Notes: generated by a model from the letters alone, not told the origin. A DNA stretch of 64,000 nt from Capnocytophaga sp. oral taxon 878 (GCF_002999135.1 NZ_CP027229.1:1260001-1324000), one strand, 5' to 3'. Shown: positions 45,582 to 54,643, counted from the stretch's first letter. Translations and numbers: made by a program.

Positions 45582-45628
45582 GGCAAATTAGAGAATTAGC
45601 AAATTAGCGAATTAGCGAATTATCAGGC
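45582..45628. repeat. Short tandem AATTAGCG-type repeat
   Basis: After the paralog 2 stop come about five 8-bp units (AATTAGCG, AATTAGCA, AATTAGAG). It is intergenic with no other feature. Confidence 0.55.
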
Positions 45629-45635
45629 TAAATAA

Positions 45636-45680
45636 ATATGCCGATTAGCAAATACAAATTTGCTGATTGGCATATTTTTT
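45636..45680 (+). terminator. Terminator overlapping the next promoter
   Basis: The arms 45636-45653 and 45658-45675 pair at 16 of 18 positions around a four-base loop and are followed by six T. The -33 box of the promoter at 45660 lies within the hairpin. Confidence 0.75.
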
Positions 45681-45689
45681 GTATTTTTG
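45660..45689 (+). promoter_or_regulatory. Promoter of PepSY-like paralogs 3 and 4
   Basis: TTG (45660-45662), 19 bases, TATTTTTG (45682-45689). It places the start point near 45696 and rules out a protein start at 45660. Confidence 0.78.
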
Positions 45690-45713
45690 CATTGTGAAAC
45701 GTATTATAATAAA

Positions 45714-46163
45714 ATGATGAATACACTAAAAACATTATCGGCAGTAGTTTTTTCGCTCTTTACTTTTGGGGTGGCTACTGCTCAAGAGGAGGGACTTATA
45801 CCTGTAGAGGGGCTTCCTGCTAAAGCGCGAAGTTTTATTAAAGAACATTTTGCGACTAATAGTATTGTATCGGTATGGCAAGATACTGAAAAGGGTGTGC
45901 GCAGTGAGTATACTGTGCTTTTTGCTAATGGTACTGAGGTGGAATTTTACCCTAATGGTGAATGGGATGAGGTAAAAGCGAGAAGTGGTGAGGTGCCTGC
46001 GAAAATTGTTCCTCATAAAATAAGCAAGTATGTACAGAAAAACTTTCCTAGAACTATTATTAAGGAGATTAAAAAGGGGCGTACTAAATACGAGGTAAAC
46101 TTATCAAACGGTATTGAACTTATATTTAACCTAAAAGGTAAATTTATAAAAATAGACGACTAA
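45714..46163 (+). CDS. PepSY-like secreted protein, paralog 3
   Basis: The start is the ATG at 45714 (another follows at 45717), because the promoter lies in the open frame upstream. The signal peptide ends in GVATAQ. Repeat one: LPAKARSFIKEHF to TEVEFYPNGEWDEVKARSG; repeat two: VPHKISKYVQKNF to YEVNLSNGIELIFNLKGKFIK. It is closest to paralog 1. Function is unknown as for its neighbours; the separate promoter suggests it is regulated apart from paralogs 1 and 2. Confidence 0.82.
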   Translation: MMNTLKTLSAVVFSLFTFGVATAQEEGLIPVEGLPAKARSFIKEHFATNSIVSVWQDTEKGVRSEYTVLFANGTEVEFYPNGEWDEVKARSGEVPAKIVPHKISKYVQKNFPRTIIKEIKKGRTKYEVNLSNGIELIFNLKGKFIKIDD

Positions 46164-46164
46164 A

Positions 46165-46599
46165 ATGAAAAAAGGATTATTACTTATTGTGGCTGTTTTG
46201 AGTTTTGGCTTTGCAGCTGCACAAGATAAAAAAGTGGAATTTAATGACCTTCCTGCTGATGCTATTAACTTTGTACGTCAGTATTTTTTGGTAGCTGATA
46301 TTGCCTCGGTATGGAAAGATACTGATTATAATGATGAGGAATACAGCGTGATTTTTAAAGATGGACTAGAAGTAGAATTCAATGGAGAAGGAGACTGGAA
46401 AGATATTAAAGTGCGCAGGGGTAGAGTGCCTAACCACGTAGTGCCTGAGAAGATATTGACACAAGTACAGGCTACTTTCCCTTTTGAATCAATTAAAGAA
46501 GTGTCGCGTAGCCTTAAGTATAAAAAATACGAAGTTGAACTTACTGATGGACAAGAACTGAAGTTTGATGAGCAGTTTAACTTTATTGGGATGAAATAA
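46165..46599 (+). CDS. PepSY-like secreted protein, paralog 4
   Basis: The 144 residues have a signal peptide (ending in GFAAAQ) and the two-repeat plan: LPADAINFVRQYF to LEVEFNGEGDWKDIKVRRG, then VPEKILTQVQATFP to YEVELTDGQELKFDEQFNF. It starts one base after the paralog 3 stop and ends before a terminator at 46648. Confidence 0.82.
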   Translation: MKKGLLLIVAVLSFGFAAAQDKKVEFNDLPADAINFVRQYFLVADIASVWKDTDYNDEEYSVIFKDGLEVEFNGEGDWKDIKVRRGRVPNHVVPEKILTQVQATFPFESIKEVSRSLKYKKYEVELTDGQELKFDEQFNFIGMK

Positions 46600-46647
46600 T
46601 TTGTATCGTGCCCCTTGATGAAGGGGAAGGTGCAAATGTTCGGAATG

Positions 46648-46686
46648 AACTTTGCCAGAGTGTGGAACTTTGGCAAAGTTTTTTTA
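46648..46686 (+). terminator. Terminator after PepSY-like paralog 4
   Basis: AACTTTGCCA/TGGCAAAGTT form a 10-bp stem with a 13-base loop and a run of T behind it. Confidence 0.82.
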
Positions 46687-46706
46687 TTAATTGTTACTTA
46701 TTAATT

Positions 46707-47939
46707 ATGTATGATCTTCTGATTATTGGTGGGGGTGCTGCAGGATTTTTTACTGCTATTAATGTAGCAGAAAGGCATCCGCACTTTAAGATTGCTATAT
46801 TAGAAAAAAGTAAAGAAGTACTACAAAAAGTACGTATTTCGGGTGGGGGGCGTTGTAACCTGACTAATGCTACTTTTACCCCTGATGAACTTGTGAAGTA
46901 CTATCCGAGAGGTAGTAAAGAACTGTTAAGCCCTTTTCATCGATTTATGTGTGGAGATACAATGGAGTGGTTTGAAGCACATGGAGTAGCTTTAAAAACT
47001 GAGCCTGATGGACGAGTGTTTCCTGTTTCAAATACTTCGGAAAGTATCATTAATTGTTTTTTGATAGAAATAAAAAAACATAGTATTGAGCTTTTTACCC
47101 AGCAAAATGTGCAAGCTATTAGCCAAACAGAAAACATTTGGGAGGTAGAGACCCCTACACACACGTATAAAGCACGTAAAATAGCTATTACTACTGGCAG
47201 TAACCCTAAGATATGGAAACTATTGGCTGGATTAGGTCATACTATAGTACCCCCTGTACCATCTCTTTTTACCTTTAATACTACTGAGAGGTGGGTAAAG
47301 GAACTATCGGGGATAGCAGTGACAGTTCGGTTGGAATTATTAAGTAAAGAAGGAAAGCACTTAAAAATAAGTGAGACAGCACCTTTACTTTTTACTCATA
47401 CAGGATTTAGTGGTCCTGCAGTATTACGAGCATCGGCTTGGGGAGCAAGGATATTAGAAGGACTAAACTATGAATGTATAATGGTAGTAAATTTTACTGC
47501 TAATGCTGGTGAACCACTTAGCTATAACGAAGTTATGGCACAACTACAAGATGTAAAACAGCAACAAGGACGTAAAGTAGTACAGAATACTTCTTTATTC
47601 CAACTACCTAAACGCCTTTGGATAGGCTTACTAGAAGTAGCAGGTATTGCTCCGCAACAAGTATGGGCAGAAATAAATAAAGCACAGCTACAACAACTAG
47701 GCAAAGCTGTGAGTGCGCAAAGTTTTACTATTGAGGGAAAAGCTGCTTTTAAAGAAGAGTTTGTAACAGCTGGAGGAGTTAAACTCTCGGAAGTTAATTT
47801 CAAGACTTATGAAAGCAAACTCCTCAAAAATCTTTATTTAGCTGGGGAAGTGCTGGATATAGATGCTGTTACGGGTGGCTTTAATTTTCAAAATGCTTGG
47901 ACCGGGGGATATCACATCTCATTAATGATGGAAGATTAG
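46707..47939 (+). CDS. BaiN/YhiN-like flavoprotein (HI0933 family)
   Basis: I choose the ATG at 46707, which starts the FAD-binding MYDLLIIGGGAAGFFTAINVA, over an upstream ATG within the terminator. The 410 residues have KVRISGGGRCNLTNA (about 44-58), HTGFSGPAVLRAS and the closing GEVLDIDAVTGGFNFQNAWTGG. Family members are FAD-dependent oxidoreductases; BaiN acts in bile-acid metabolism and others have unknown substrates. Its stop overlaps the convergent trpA stop. Confidence 0.88.
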   Translation: MYDLLIIGGGAAGFFTAINVAERHPHFKIAILEKSKEVLQKVRISGGGRCNLTNATFTPDELVKYYPRGSKELLSPFHRFMCGDTMEWFEAHGVALKTEPDGRVFPVSNTSESIINCFLIEIKKHSIELFTQQNVQAISQTENIWEVETPTHTYKARKIAITTGSNPKIWKLLAGLGHTIVPPVPSLFTFNTTERWVKELSGIAVTVRLELLSKEGKHLKISETAPLLFTHTGFSGPAVLRASAWGARILEGLNYECIMVVNFTANAGEPLSYNEVMAQLQDVKQQQGRKVVQNTSLFQLPKRLWIGLLEVAGIAPQQVWAEINKAQLQQLGKAVSAQSFTIEGKAAFKEEFVTAGGVKLSEVNFKTYESKLLKNLYLAGEVLDIDAVTGGFNFQNAWTGGYHISLMMED

Positions 47940-48703
47940 TAAGCAAAGAGTTTTTCAATAGCTTGCATAGTAGATGTTACATCATTACTTTGAGTGAGTA
48001 TTACAATGCTAGTACCTACTATCACACCATCGGCATAGCGGCGCATAGTTTGTACATCGGTATTGGTTTTTATACCAAATCCTAAGGCTATAGGTAGCGA
48101 GGTATATTGCCTGATTTGCGTTATGAACTGTTCTAATCTGCCTAAATCAACTTGCTTGCTTCCTGTAACACCTAATGAGCCTACTGCATATACAAAGCCA
48201 TCTTGGGCTAGGGAGGCTATATTGGGAATACGATTACCAGAAGTTACGCTTACTAACGGTATAAAGGCAATATTATAAGCGTTTAGTAGGCGGGCTACTT
48301 CGGTAGCTTCTTCATAAGGCAAATCGGGGATAATCATACCCTTAATACCTGCTTCGGCACTCTTCTTAACAAAATTTTCTAAGCCATAAGCAAATACAAG
48401 GTTATAATACACTAAAAATATAAGGGGCTTATGTACTTTGCTCTTTACAGAATTAAGAAGGTTAAAAACTACATCGGTAGTAACACCTGCTTGTGATGCA
48501 GCAAATGAGGCTTCGGCTATGTGTTTGCCATCGGCTAAAGGATCGGAGTAAGGTATACCTATTTCCAACATATCAATAGCAGAGTCATCTAACTTACTAA
48601 GAAACTCTTGAGTAAAAGCTATGTTAGGATAGCCTGCAACAATATAGCCGATATTTACTTTCTTCTTTTCGGCAAAAATATCTGTAATGTTCTTATTCTT
48701 CAT
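47936..48703 (-). CDS. trpA: Tryptophan synthase alpha chain
   Basis: The 255 residues match TrpA: YIVAGYPN near the start, LEIGIPYSDPLADG with the catalytic Glu (about 46-60), GMIIPDLPYEEA with the catalytic Asp, YAVGSLGVTGSKQ and ALGFGIKTNTDV. It cleaves indole-3-glycerol phosphate and passes indole to TrpB. Last gene of the trp operon, it overlaps trpB by 11 bp and its end overlaps the convergent flavoprotein gene by 4 bp. Confidence 0.97.
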   Translation of the reverse strand: MKNKNITDIFAEKKKVNIGYIVAGYPNIAFTQEFLSKLDDSAIDMLEIGIPYSDPLADGKHIAEASFAASQAGVTTDVVFNLLNSVKSKVHKPLIFLVYYNLVFAYGLENFVKKSAEAGIKGMIIPDLPYEEATEVARLLNAYNIAFIPLVSVTSGNRIPNIASLAQDGFVYAVGSLGVTGSKQVDLGRLEQFITQIRQYTSLPIALGFGIKTNTDVQTMRRYADGVIVGTSIVILTQSNDVTSTMQAIEKLFAY

Positions 48704-49898
48704 AATGTTCTCCTTTTAATACTGAAAATACAGTGTGCATATCTTTATCGCCCCTGCCTGATACATTTACTATAATAGTTTGTTTGGGTTCGGCAGGTAA
48801 TTTGGGGCATAAATGCTGTAAGTAAGCTAAAGCGTGGGCACTTTCAATAGCAGGGATAATACCTTCGGCACGAGTAGTACGCACTAAGGCATCCATAGCT
48901 TCGGCATCGGTAATGGGGGTGTAAGTAGCCTTACCACTTTCAAAAAGATAAGCGTGTTGAGGGCCTACCCCAGGATAATCGAGTCCAGCTGAAATAGAAT
49001 GTACAGGGCTTATTTGTCCGTATTTATCTTGCAATACATAGGTTTTCATTCCGTGAATGATACCCTCTTTGCCTAAGGTAAGAGTAGCAGCATGCATATT
49101 GGTATTGATACCATAGCCACCAGCTTCTACTCCATAAAGGTGCGTAGTATCATCATCTAAAAAGCCGGAGAAGATACCAATAGCATTGCTTCCCCCTCCT
49201 ACACAAGCAATAACATGATCGGCGTGTTTGCCTAAAGAAGTGAGTTGCTGACGACATTCTTTACCTATGATAGATTGGAAATCTTTAACCATTGAAGGGT
49301 AAGGGTGAGGGCCTACCGCTGAGCCTATAACATAGAAAACTGTTTCAATCTCGGCTACCCACGATTGGATAGCAGCGGTAGTAGCTTCTTTAAGTGTTTT
49401 AAGTCCTTCATTGATAGCAACTACTTTAGCTCCTAAAAGCTCCATACGGAAAACATTTAATTTTTGGCGTTCCATATCGACAGCTCCCATATAAACATCA
49501 CATTCTAGACCTAAGAGAGCCGCTGCAGTAGCTGTTGCCACCCCATGTTGGCCAGCACCAGTTTCGGCTATAACCTTTTTCTTACCCATACGTTTGGCAA
49601 GGAGTAGTTGCCCCAAAGCATTATTAATTTTATGAGCCCCTGTATGGTTTAGGTCTTCACGTTTTAGGTAAATATCGTGACCATAAAGGACACTTAGTTT
49701 TTTGGCGTGATATAGAGGAGTAGGTCTGCCCACATAGTTTTTGAGCAAGTCTTCAAGTTCGGCCTGAAAAGAAGGATCGGCTTTGGCTTTTTGGTATTCG
49801 GTTTCTAGTTCGATAAGAGCGAACATAGCTGTTTCGGGCACATACTGTCCACCAAATTTTCCGAAGTAAGCCTTTTTATTATTAGGTTTTGTATTCAT
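48693..49898 (-). CDS. trpB: Tryptophan synthase beta chain
   Basis: The 401 residues match TrpB: FGGQYVPETAMFAL, the PLP-lysine motif HTGAHKINNALGQ (about 82-94), GAGQHGVATATAAA, and the phosphate-binding CVGGGSNAIG. It makes tryptophan from indole and serine with PLP. It directly follows trpF. Confidence 0.97.
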   Translation of the reverse strand: MNTKPNNKKAYFGKFGGQYVPETAMFALIELETEYQKAKADPSFQAELEDLLKNYVGRPTPLYHAKKLSVLYGHDIYLKREDLNHTGAHKINNALGQLLLAKRMGKKKVIAETGAGQHGVATATAAALLGLECDVYMGAVDMERQKLNVFRMELLGAKVVAINEGLKTLKEATTAAIQSWVAEIETVFYVIGSAVGPHPYPSMVKDFQSIIGKECRQQLTSLGKHADHVIACVGGGSNAIGIFSGFLDDDTTHLYGVEAGGYGINTNMHAATLTLGKEGIIHGMKTYVLQDKYGQISPVHSISAGLDYPGVGPQHAYLFESGKATYTPITDAEAMDALVRTTRAEGIIPAIESAHALAYLQHLCPKLPAEPKQTIIVNVSGRGDKDMHTVFSVLKGEHYEE

Positions 49899-50504
49899 TT
49901 ATATATTTTTTATCAAATCAATTACAAGAGAACGGTCTTTACGATTATGAAGTTCTACCTTGCTATTCACATCTAATACTGCTGGGTGATAGGTTAGTGC
50001 TTCCGGCACGTGGGTAGCCTCAATGCCACCTGCTAAAACATAGGAGTATGGTGACATAGTTTTTAGTATTTCCCATTTAAAGCGAGTGCCGTTACCACCT
50101 TCGGAAATGCCTTTGGTATCGAATAAAGGATATTGAATATAAGGCTGATAGGGAGTAATATCAGGTAAAATATCGTATACTGAAAAGACTTTCCAAAGAG
50201 TGTAGCCTGCGCTGTGTAAGGTACTACAATCTTCAACGCTTTCATTGCCATGTAGTTGCAGTATATCAATGTTTGTTTGTTGCTGAATTTGTTGTAGTTC
50301 GTGTATAGGGGTATTCACAAATACCCCTACTGCCAGTTTGCCAACTGAGTGTATTTCAGTAACTATATCTTTTGCTAAATCCACGCTCACATAACGCGGA
50401 CTTTTAGGCGCAAAGATACAGCCGAAGTAATCAATAGGCAAATCCTTCAGTTCTTGGATTTCACTAAGAGAGCGAATTCCACATATTTTTAGTTGAGTGG
50501 TCAT
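49899..50504 (-). CDS. trpF: Phosphoribosylanthranilate isomerase
   Basis: The 201 residues match TrpF: LKICGIRS with the catalytic Cys (about 8), DYFGCIFAPKSPRYVS, LQLHGNES and FDTKGISEGGNGTRFKW with the catalytic Asp, then LAGGIEATHV. The stop directly abuts the trpB start. Its start overlaps the DUF4279 gene by 4 bp, so the three are translationally linked. Confidence 0.95.
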   Translation of the reverse strand: MTTQLKICGIRSLSEIQELKDLPIDYFGCIFAPKSPRYVSVDLAKDIVTEIHSVGKLAVGVFVNTPIHELQQIQQQTNIDILQLHGNESVEDCSTLHSAGYTLWKVFSVYDILPDITPYQPYIQYPLFDTKGISEGGNGTRFKWEILKTMSPYSYVLAGGIEATHVPEALTYHPAVLDVNSKVELHNRKDRSLVIDLIKNI

Positions 50505-50902
50505 TTGTAAAAATACTGGTCTATATCAATCTCACCATTGAGTTGATGAAGTATATCAAGAATAGTAGTTTCAAAAGTCAAAGCTGCATTTATTTCATAG
50601 TGATTTACACAAAACTGTAATTTAGAGGTGAGTTGATGATCTTTGATAAAAGCTGAAAGTTCTTTTAAAACAGGTTTTACCATTTGCTCAAATTCAGCTA
50701 AACAATCTTCAACAAGCAATGTTTCTATAGGAGCAAATTTGTATTCCCAAAAAGTTTCTTCACTAATGCGATACTTCAGTTGGTCTCCTTTATAGGCTTG
50801 ATCTGTAGGAGTTACTCCTATAATGCGAGTGAGTTGCTCAATATCAAACATTTCACCATACACAATAAAAGTAAGTTTTATATTAGTTTTTTCTTTTGTC
50901 AT
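50501..50902 (-). CDS. DUF4279 family protein inside the trp operon
   Basis: The 133 residues resemble DUF4279: KLTFIVYGEMFDIEQLTRIIGVTP at the start, a KGDQ turn, W-containing strand (FWEYKFAPIE), helix and the final NGEIDIDQYFYK that matches the family's LxxDIDxY end. The function is unknown; members sometimes occur beside polymorphic toxins. It is transcribed between trpC and trpF, an arrangement not expected for tryptophan synthesis. Confidence 0.75.
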   Translation of the reverse strand: MTKEKTNIKLTFIVYGEMFDIEQLTRIIGVTPTDQAYKGDQLKYRISEETFWEYKFAPIETLLVEDCLAEFEQMVKPVLKELSAFIKDHQLTSKLQFCVNHYEINAALTFETTILDILHQLNGEIDIDQYFYK

Positions 50903-50907
50903 CTTAT

Positions 50908-50953
50908 CTCTCGTAATTCGTCATTCGTCTCTCGTCATTCGTTCCTCGTCATT
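50908..50953. repeat. Short TCGTCATTCGT-type repeat in trpC-DUF4279 gap
   Basis: The gap consists of about four imperfect copies of a TCTCGTCATTCGT-like word. A similar word repeat (AGGAGTTAGGG-type) fills the trpE-trpGD gap at 53343-53376. No other feature is visible. Confidence 0.5.
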
Positions 50954-51680
50954 AAAAAATCTCTCCTTTCATCAGTGCTTCTCCTATTAAAAGAGCATCA
51001 ACGCCTAAACTTTCGGCATATACAATATCTTCTTTACTGTGATAGCCACTTTCGCTTACTATCAATAGTTTTTCTCGTTGGCTTTTGGGAATTGCTTTGA
51101 GTAGTTGCTCTGTTGTTTTTAGCGATACCTCAAAAGTATTGAGGTTGCGATTATTGATACCTAAGAGTTCTAAATCAGGCACTTGTAAAGCGCGTTGTAG
51201 TTCTTCTTTATTGTGAACTTCTACTAATACTTCTAAATCCAAAGAATGTGCTAACAGATGCAAGAACATCAGCTCATCATCAGTAAGCATACGTACAATC
51301 AGCAAAATTGCCGAAGCTCCTAAACTCTTGGCGTGGAATACCTGAAAAGGGGTATAGATAAAATCCTTGCGGAGGATAGGCATCATAGGGAAAGCTTTGG
51401 CTACAATGGGAATAAAAGCGTTATCTCCCTTAAAGTGAGCTTCTTCAGTGAGGATAGAAAAGGCAGCTACGCGGTTATTTGCGTAGTGTTGAGCTTGCTT
51501 TAGAAGGTCGAAATCTTCTGTTGCTATTTGTCCTTTAGAGGGAGAAGCACGTTTGATTTCACCAATAATGCTAATACCAGGTTGTTGTATAGCCTGCGTT
51601 AAATAAGGGCGCGCCCATTCTTCTATTTCACGATGTAATTGTATTTCGCGTTGTTCTTTGATTTTTGAAAGAATATCCAT
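50952..51680 (-). CDS. trpC: Indole-3-glycerol phosphate synthase
   Basis: The 242 residues match TrpC: IIGEIKRASPSKG with the catalytic Lys (about 39-51), FSILTEEAHFKG, PILRKDFIYTPFQ with the second catalytic Lys, LLGINNRNLNTFEV and LIVSESGYHSKED. It closes the pyrrole ring to give indole-3-glycerol phosphate. It is a separate gene, not fused to trpF as in E. coli, and starts 28 bp after trpGD. Confidence 0.96.
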   Translation of the reverse strand: MDILSKIKEQREIQLHREIEEWARPYLTQAIQQPGISIIGEIKRASPSKGQIATEDFDLLKQAQHYANNRVAAFSILTEEAHFKGDNAFIPIVAKAFPMMPILRKDFIYTPFQVFHAKSLGASAILLIVRMLTDDELMFLHLLAHSLDLEVLVEVHNKEELQRALQVPDLELLGINNRNLNTFEVSLKTTEQLLKAIPKSQREKLLIVSESGYHSKEDIVYAESLGVDALLIGEALMKGEIF

Positions 51681-51708
51681 AATTAGACAGTGTTATACTA
51701 ATGTGATA

Positions 51709-53340
51709 CTAATTAATAAATTTGCTAGCATACTCCCACACTTTACCACTACGCAAGGCTTCTTCAATAAGAGGTTTGGCATTAATAGGGTGAGGTACTA
51801 CATTGGCTGCATAAAGAGCAAACATAGCATTTAAGATTACAATATCGGCTTTGGGGCCATATTCATCACCTTTGAGAGTGCGGCGGAGTATTTCGGCATT
51901 TTCTTGTGGAGTACCTCCTTGTATATCTGAATGAAAAGCACGTTTAAAGCCAAACATTTCGGGAGTTATGGTGTACTCCAATATTTGGTTATTTTTTACT
52001 TCGACTATTTTGGTTTCGTCGCAAAGAGTTATTTCATCTAAACCATCATTACCACGTACTACCAAAGCGTGTTCTCGGCCTAATAACTGTAGTGTTTCGG
52101 CATAGAGGCGCATAACAGGTTCGCGGTATAGGCCTACCAATTGGTATTTCAGTTTGGTATTGGGGTGCAATAGAGGGCCGAGTACATTAAACACTGTACG
52201 GATACCCAAGCGCTGGCGTACCTCACGCACTTCGCCTACCAAAGGGTGGAAGAAAGGAGCGTGAAAGAAAGCTAAGCCATTTTTATCTAATCCGTCTAAC
52301 TGTTTCATTAAATTGGACTCCATAGTGAGACCCAATTGGGCTAACACATCGGTACTACCACTTTGGCTAGTAACAGAGCGATTACCGTGTTTGGCTACTT
52401 TTACCCCCATAGCCGCTACTATAAAGGCTACAGTGGTAGAGATATTAATGGTTTTAAGTCCGTCGCCACCAGTGCCGCAAAGATCAATCATAGAACTAGA
52501 ATCGGCAAAGGTAGTGCTATAAGCTAAAATATTACGTACAAAAGCAGTAAGCGATTGTGGGTACAGGCTCTTCTCACTGATAAGCACCAGCAAAGCCCCT
52601 AACTGTACAATGTCATACTGCTTGCTATGTAATACGGCACATATTTCTTTAAAATCAGTATCGCGCAAGGGCTGGTTATCCTGTAATTTTTTCAGAGCTG
52701 TTTTGAACACCTCATTGGCATAAGAGAGGGCTTTCTCATTAGAACTATGAGCTGCAGCGGCTACAGGCTGTGTACCTACTATAAAATTCTTAATAATATT
52801 CTTCCCATACTCTGTAAAGAACGATTCGGGGTGAAACTGAATGCCGTGAATGGGTTTGGTTTTATGCTGTAGTGCCATAATGATACCATCATCGGAAAGG
52901 GCTGTTACGGTGAGTTCCTGTGGGAGAGTATCCTTATCGACATATAACGAGTGATAGCGCATTACGCTAAACTGCTGGGGTAATCCTTTAAAAAGTAGTG
53001 CCTGAGGGTCGGTAACTGTAAGGGTTGAAGTTTTGCCGTGTAAAGGTACTTCGAGCCGCTTAATAGTAGCCCCGTGCACTAAGCCAAATGCTTGATGCCC
53101 TAAGCAAATGCCCAAGATAGGTATATCGGTAATTTGGTTAAGTATTTCAAGGCAAATACCACTATCATTAGGATGTTTAGGGCCTGGTGAAAGCACAATA
53201 CGTGAAGGCTTAAGGGCTTGTATTTGAGCAAGAGTAAGCTGGTCATTACGCACAGTACGCACCTCCTCATCGGTGAGTTCGGAGAGGTATTGGGCTACAT
53301 TAAACACAAATGAATCATAATTATCTATAAGTAATATCAT
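51709..53340 (-). CDS. trpGD: Fused TrpGD: glutamine amidotransferase + anthranilate phosphoribosyltransferase
   Basis: The 543 residues join two enzymes. Residues 1-195 are the TrpG amidotransferase with VLSPGPKHP, GICLGHQ (nucleophile Cys79) and HPES. After a short linker (about 195-205), residues 205-543 are TrpD with LCGTGGDGLKTINIS, KHGNRSVTS and SGSTDVL. TrpG supplies ammonia to TrpE; TrpD attaches PRPP to anthranilate. The same fusion exists in E. coli, but I expect separate genes in many Flavobacteriia. It starts 19 bp after trpE. Confidence 0.95.
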   Translation of the reverse strand: MILLIDNYDSFVFNVAQYLSELTDEEVRTVRNDQLTLAQIQALKPSRIVLSPGPKHPNDSGICLEILNQITDIPILGICLGHQAFGLVHGATIKRLEVPLHGKTSTLTVTDPQALLFKGLPQQFSVMRYHSLYVDKDTLPQELTVTALSDDGIIMALQHKTKPIHGIQFHPESFFTEYGKNIIKNFIVGTQPVAAAAHSSNEKALSYANEVFKTALKKLQDNQPLRDTDFKEICAVLHSKQYDIVQLGALLVLISEKSLYPQSLTAFVRNILAYSTTFADSSSMIDLCGTGGDGLKTINISTTVAFIVAAMGVKVAKHGNRSVTSQSGSTDVLAQLGLTMESNLMKQLDGLDKNGLAFFHAPFFHPLVGEVREVRQRLGIRTVFNVLGPLLHPNTKLKYQLVGLYREPVMRLYAETLQLLGREHALVVRGNDGLDEITLCDETKIVEVKNNQILEYTITPEMFGFKRAFHSDIQGGTPQENAEILRRTLKGDEYGPKADIVILNAMFALYAANVVPHPINAKPLIEEALRSGKVWEYASKFIN

Positions 53341-53359
53341 AGGTTTCAGGAGTTAGGGA

Positions 53360-54643
53360 TTAGGAGTTAGGGGTTAAGGTACAGTTTTTTTCAAATACTT
53401 TTAATACAGAGGCTCTTTTGTGCTGGATTTCGGCATATTCTTTTTCTTGGGTGGAATCATACACTATGCCTGCGCCTGCTTGGATAAACACGCGGGTGTT
53501 ATCGGTATTAAGAAAGTCGGTTTTTTCAAAGAAGGCACTGCGTATTACAATAGCTAACTGTGCATTGCCATTAAAATGCAAGAAGCCTATGCCCCCTCCG
53601 TACACATTACGGCGGTAGGACTCCAGTTCGGCTATGATTTCCATTGCACGTATTTTAGGAGCACCGCTAAGGGTACCTGCAGGGAATACTGCCCCAATCA
53701 CCTCAAAAAGGGATATCTCCTTGCGCTTTCGTCCGTACACATCGGTTACAATATGCATAACGTGCTCTAACTGCTTGATGTGCATCATATTCTTTACCTG
53801 TACAGTACCTTTTTCGGCAAAGCGCCCTATATCATTACGAGCTAAATCGACTAACATACGATGTTCGGCACACTCTTTAGGGTCGGACAATAGTTCTTGT
53901 GCTAAGAGGGCATCGTGATTGGCATCAGTACCGCGCTTACGTGTGCCAGCTATAGGGGCTATGTATATAGTATCGGAATTGATTTCGACTAATATTTCGG
54001 GACTTGAACCTACCACCTCACCATAAGGTGTGGGGAAGTGAAACATATAAGGCGAAGGGTTTGCCTTGCTGAGCAACTTATAGAACTGTAGGGAATCTAG
54101 ATTACTTTCTAAACAAAGCTGCTCACTAAGTACTACCTGAAATATATCGCCAGCGTGTAGGTACTCTTTAGCTTTTTCAACTACCTCATAAAAGTGTGCT
54201 TGCTCCTGATTGAGATTGGTAGAGATGCGATAATAAGGCTTGGGGGAGGGAGTATCCGCTTGGGGTTCTTCCTCTAAAAAGCTAAAATACTGCTGCTCAT
54301 CACCGTAAAAAGAGTATACCTTATTGACTTTGGAATAATGTAAATAAGCCTTTGCGTTGGCAAACACAAAGGCGGGGAAGTTATACTGAGCTGTATCTTT
54401 TTGGGGAATATTTTCAAAGAAATGAATAGCCTCATACCCTAATACCCCGAAGAGCCCTGCGAAGGGAGCTATGGGAGTTTGCTGCTGGTAATAGGCTTGG
54501 AGTGAGGCATAATTATGGCTATAAGCGTCAAAATACTCACAATCTATACCAATGATAACCTGCTGATTATCTTCGGCTAGGTATGAATTTTTGTAATGCT
54601 TACGTATGATTGTATAATAATATAAAGGTTCTTTAGTATGCAT
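53360..54643 (-). CDS. trpE: Anthranilate synthase component I
   Basis: The 427 residues have the chorismate-binding core: EILVEI, GTRKRGTD (about 226-233), LVDLARNDIGRFAEKGTV, VFPAGTLSGAPKIRAMEII and the final QAGAGIVYDSTQEKEY. The N-terminal region is short, and where TrpE proteins carry the LLES tryptophan-binding motif this one reads SYLAEDNQQ. Feedback control may thus be weak or different. It is first in the operon, right after a perfect promoter. Confidence 0.92.
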   Translation of the reverse strand: MHTKEPLYYYTIIRKHYKNSYLAEDNQQVIIGIDCEYFDAYSHNYASLQAYYQQQTPIAPFAGLFGVLGYEAIHFFENIPQKDTAQYNFPAFVFANAKAYLHYSKVNKVYSFYGDEQQYFSFLEEEPQADTPSPKPYYRISTNLNQEQAHFYEVVEKAKEYLHAGDIFQVVLSEQLCLESNLDSLQFYKLLSKANPSPYMFHFPTPYGEVVGSSPEILVEINSDTIYIAPIAGTRKRGTDANHDALLAQELLSDPKECAEHRMLVDLARNDIGRFAEKGTVQVKNMMHIKQLEHVMHIVTDVYGRKRKEISLFEVIGAVFPAGTLSGAPKIRAMEIIAELESYRRNVYGGGIGFLHFNGNAQLAIVIRSAFFEKTDFLNTDNTRVFIQAGAGIVYDSTQEKEYAEIQHKRASVLKVFEKNCTLTPNS

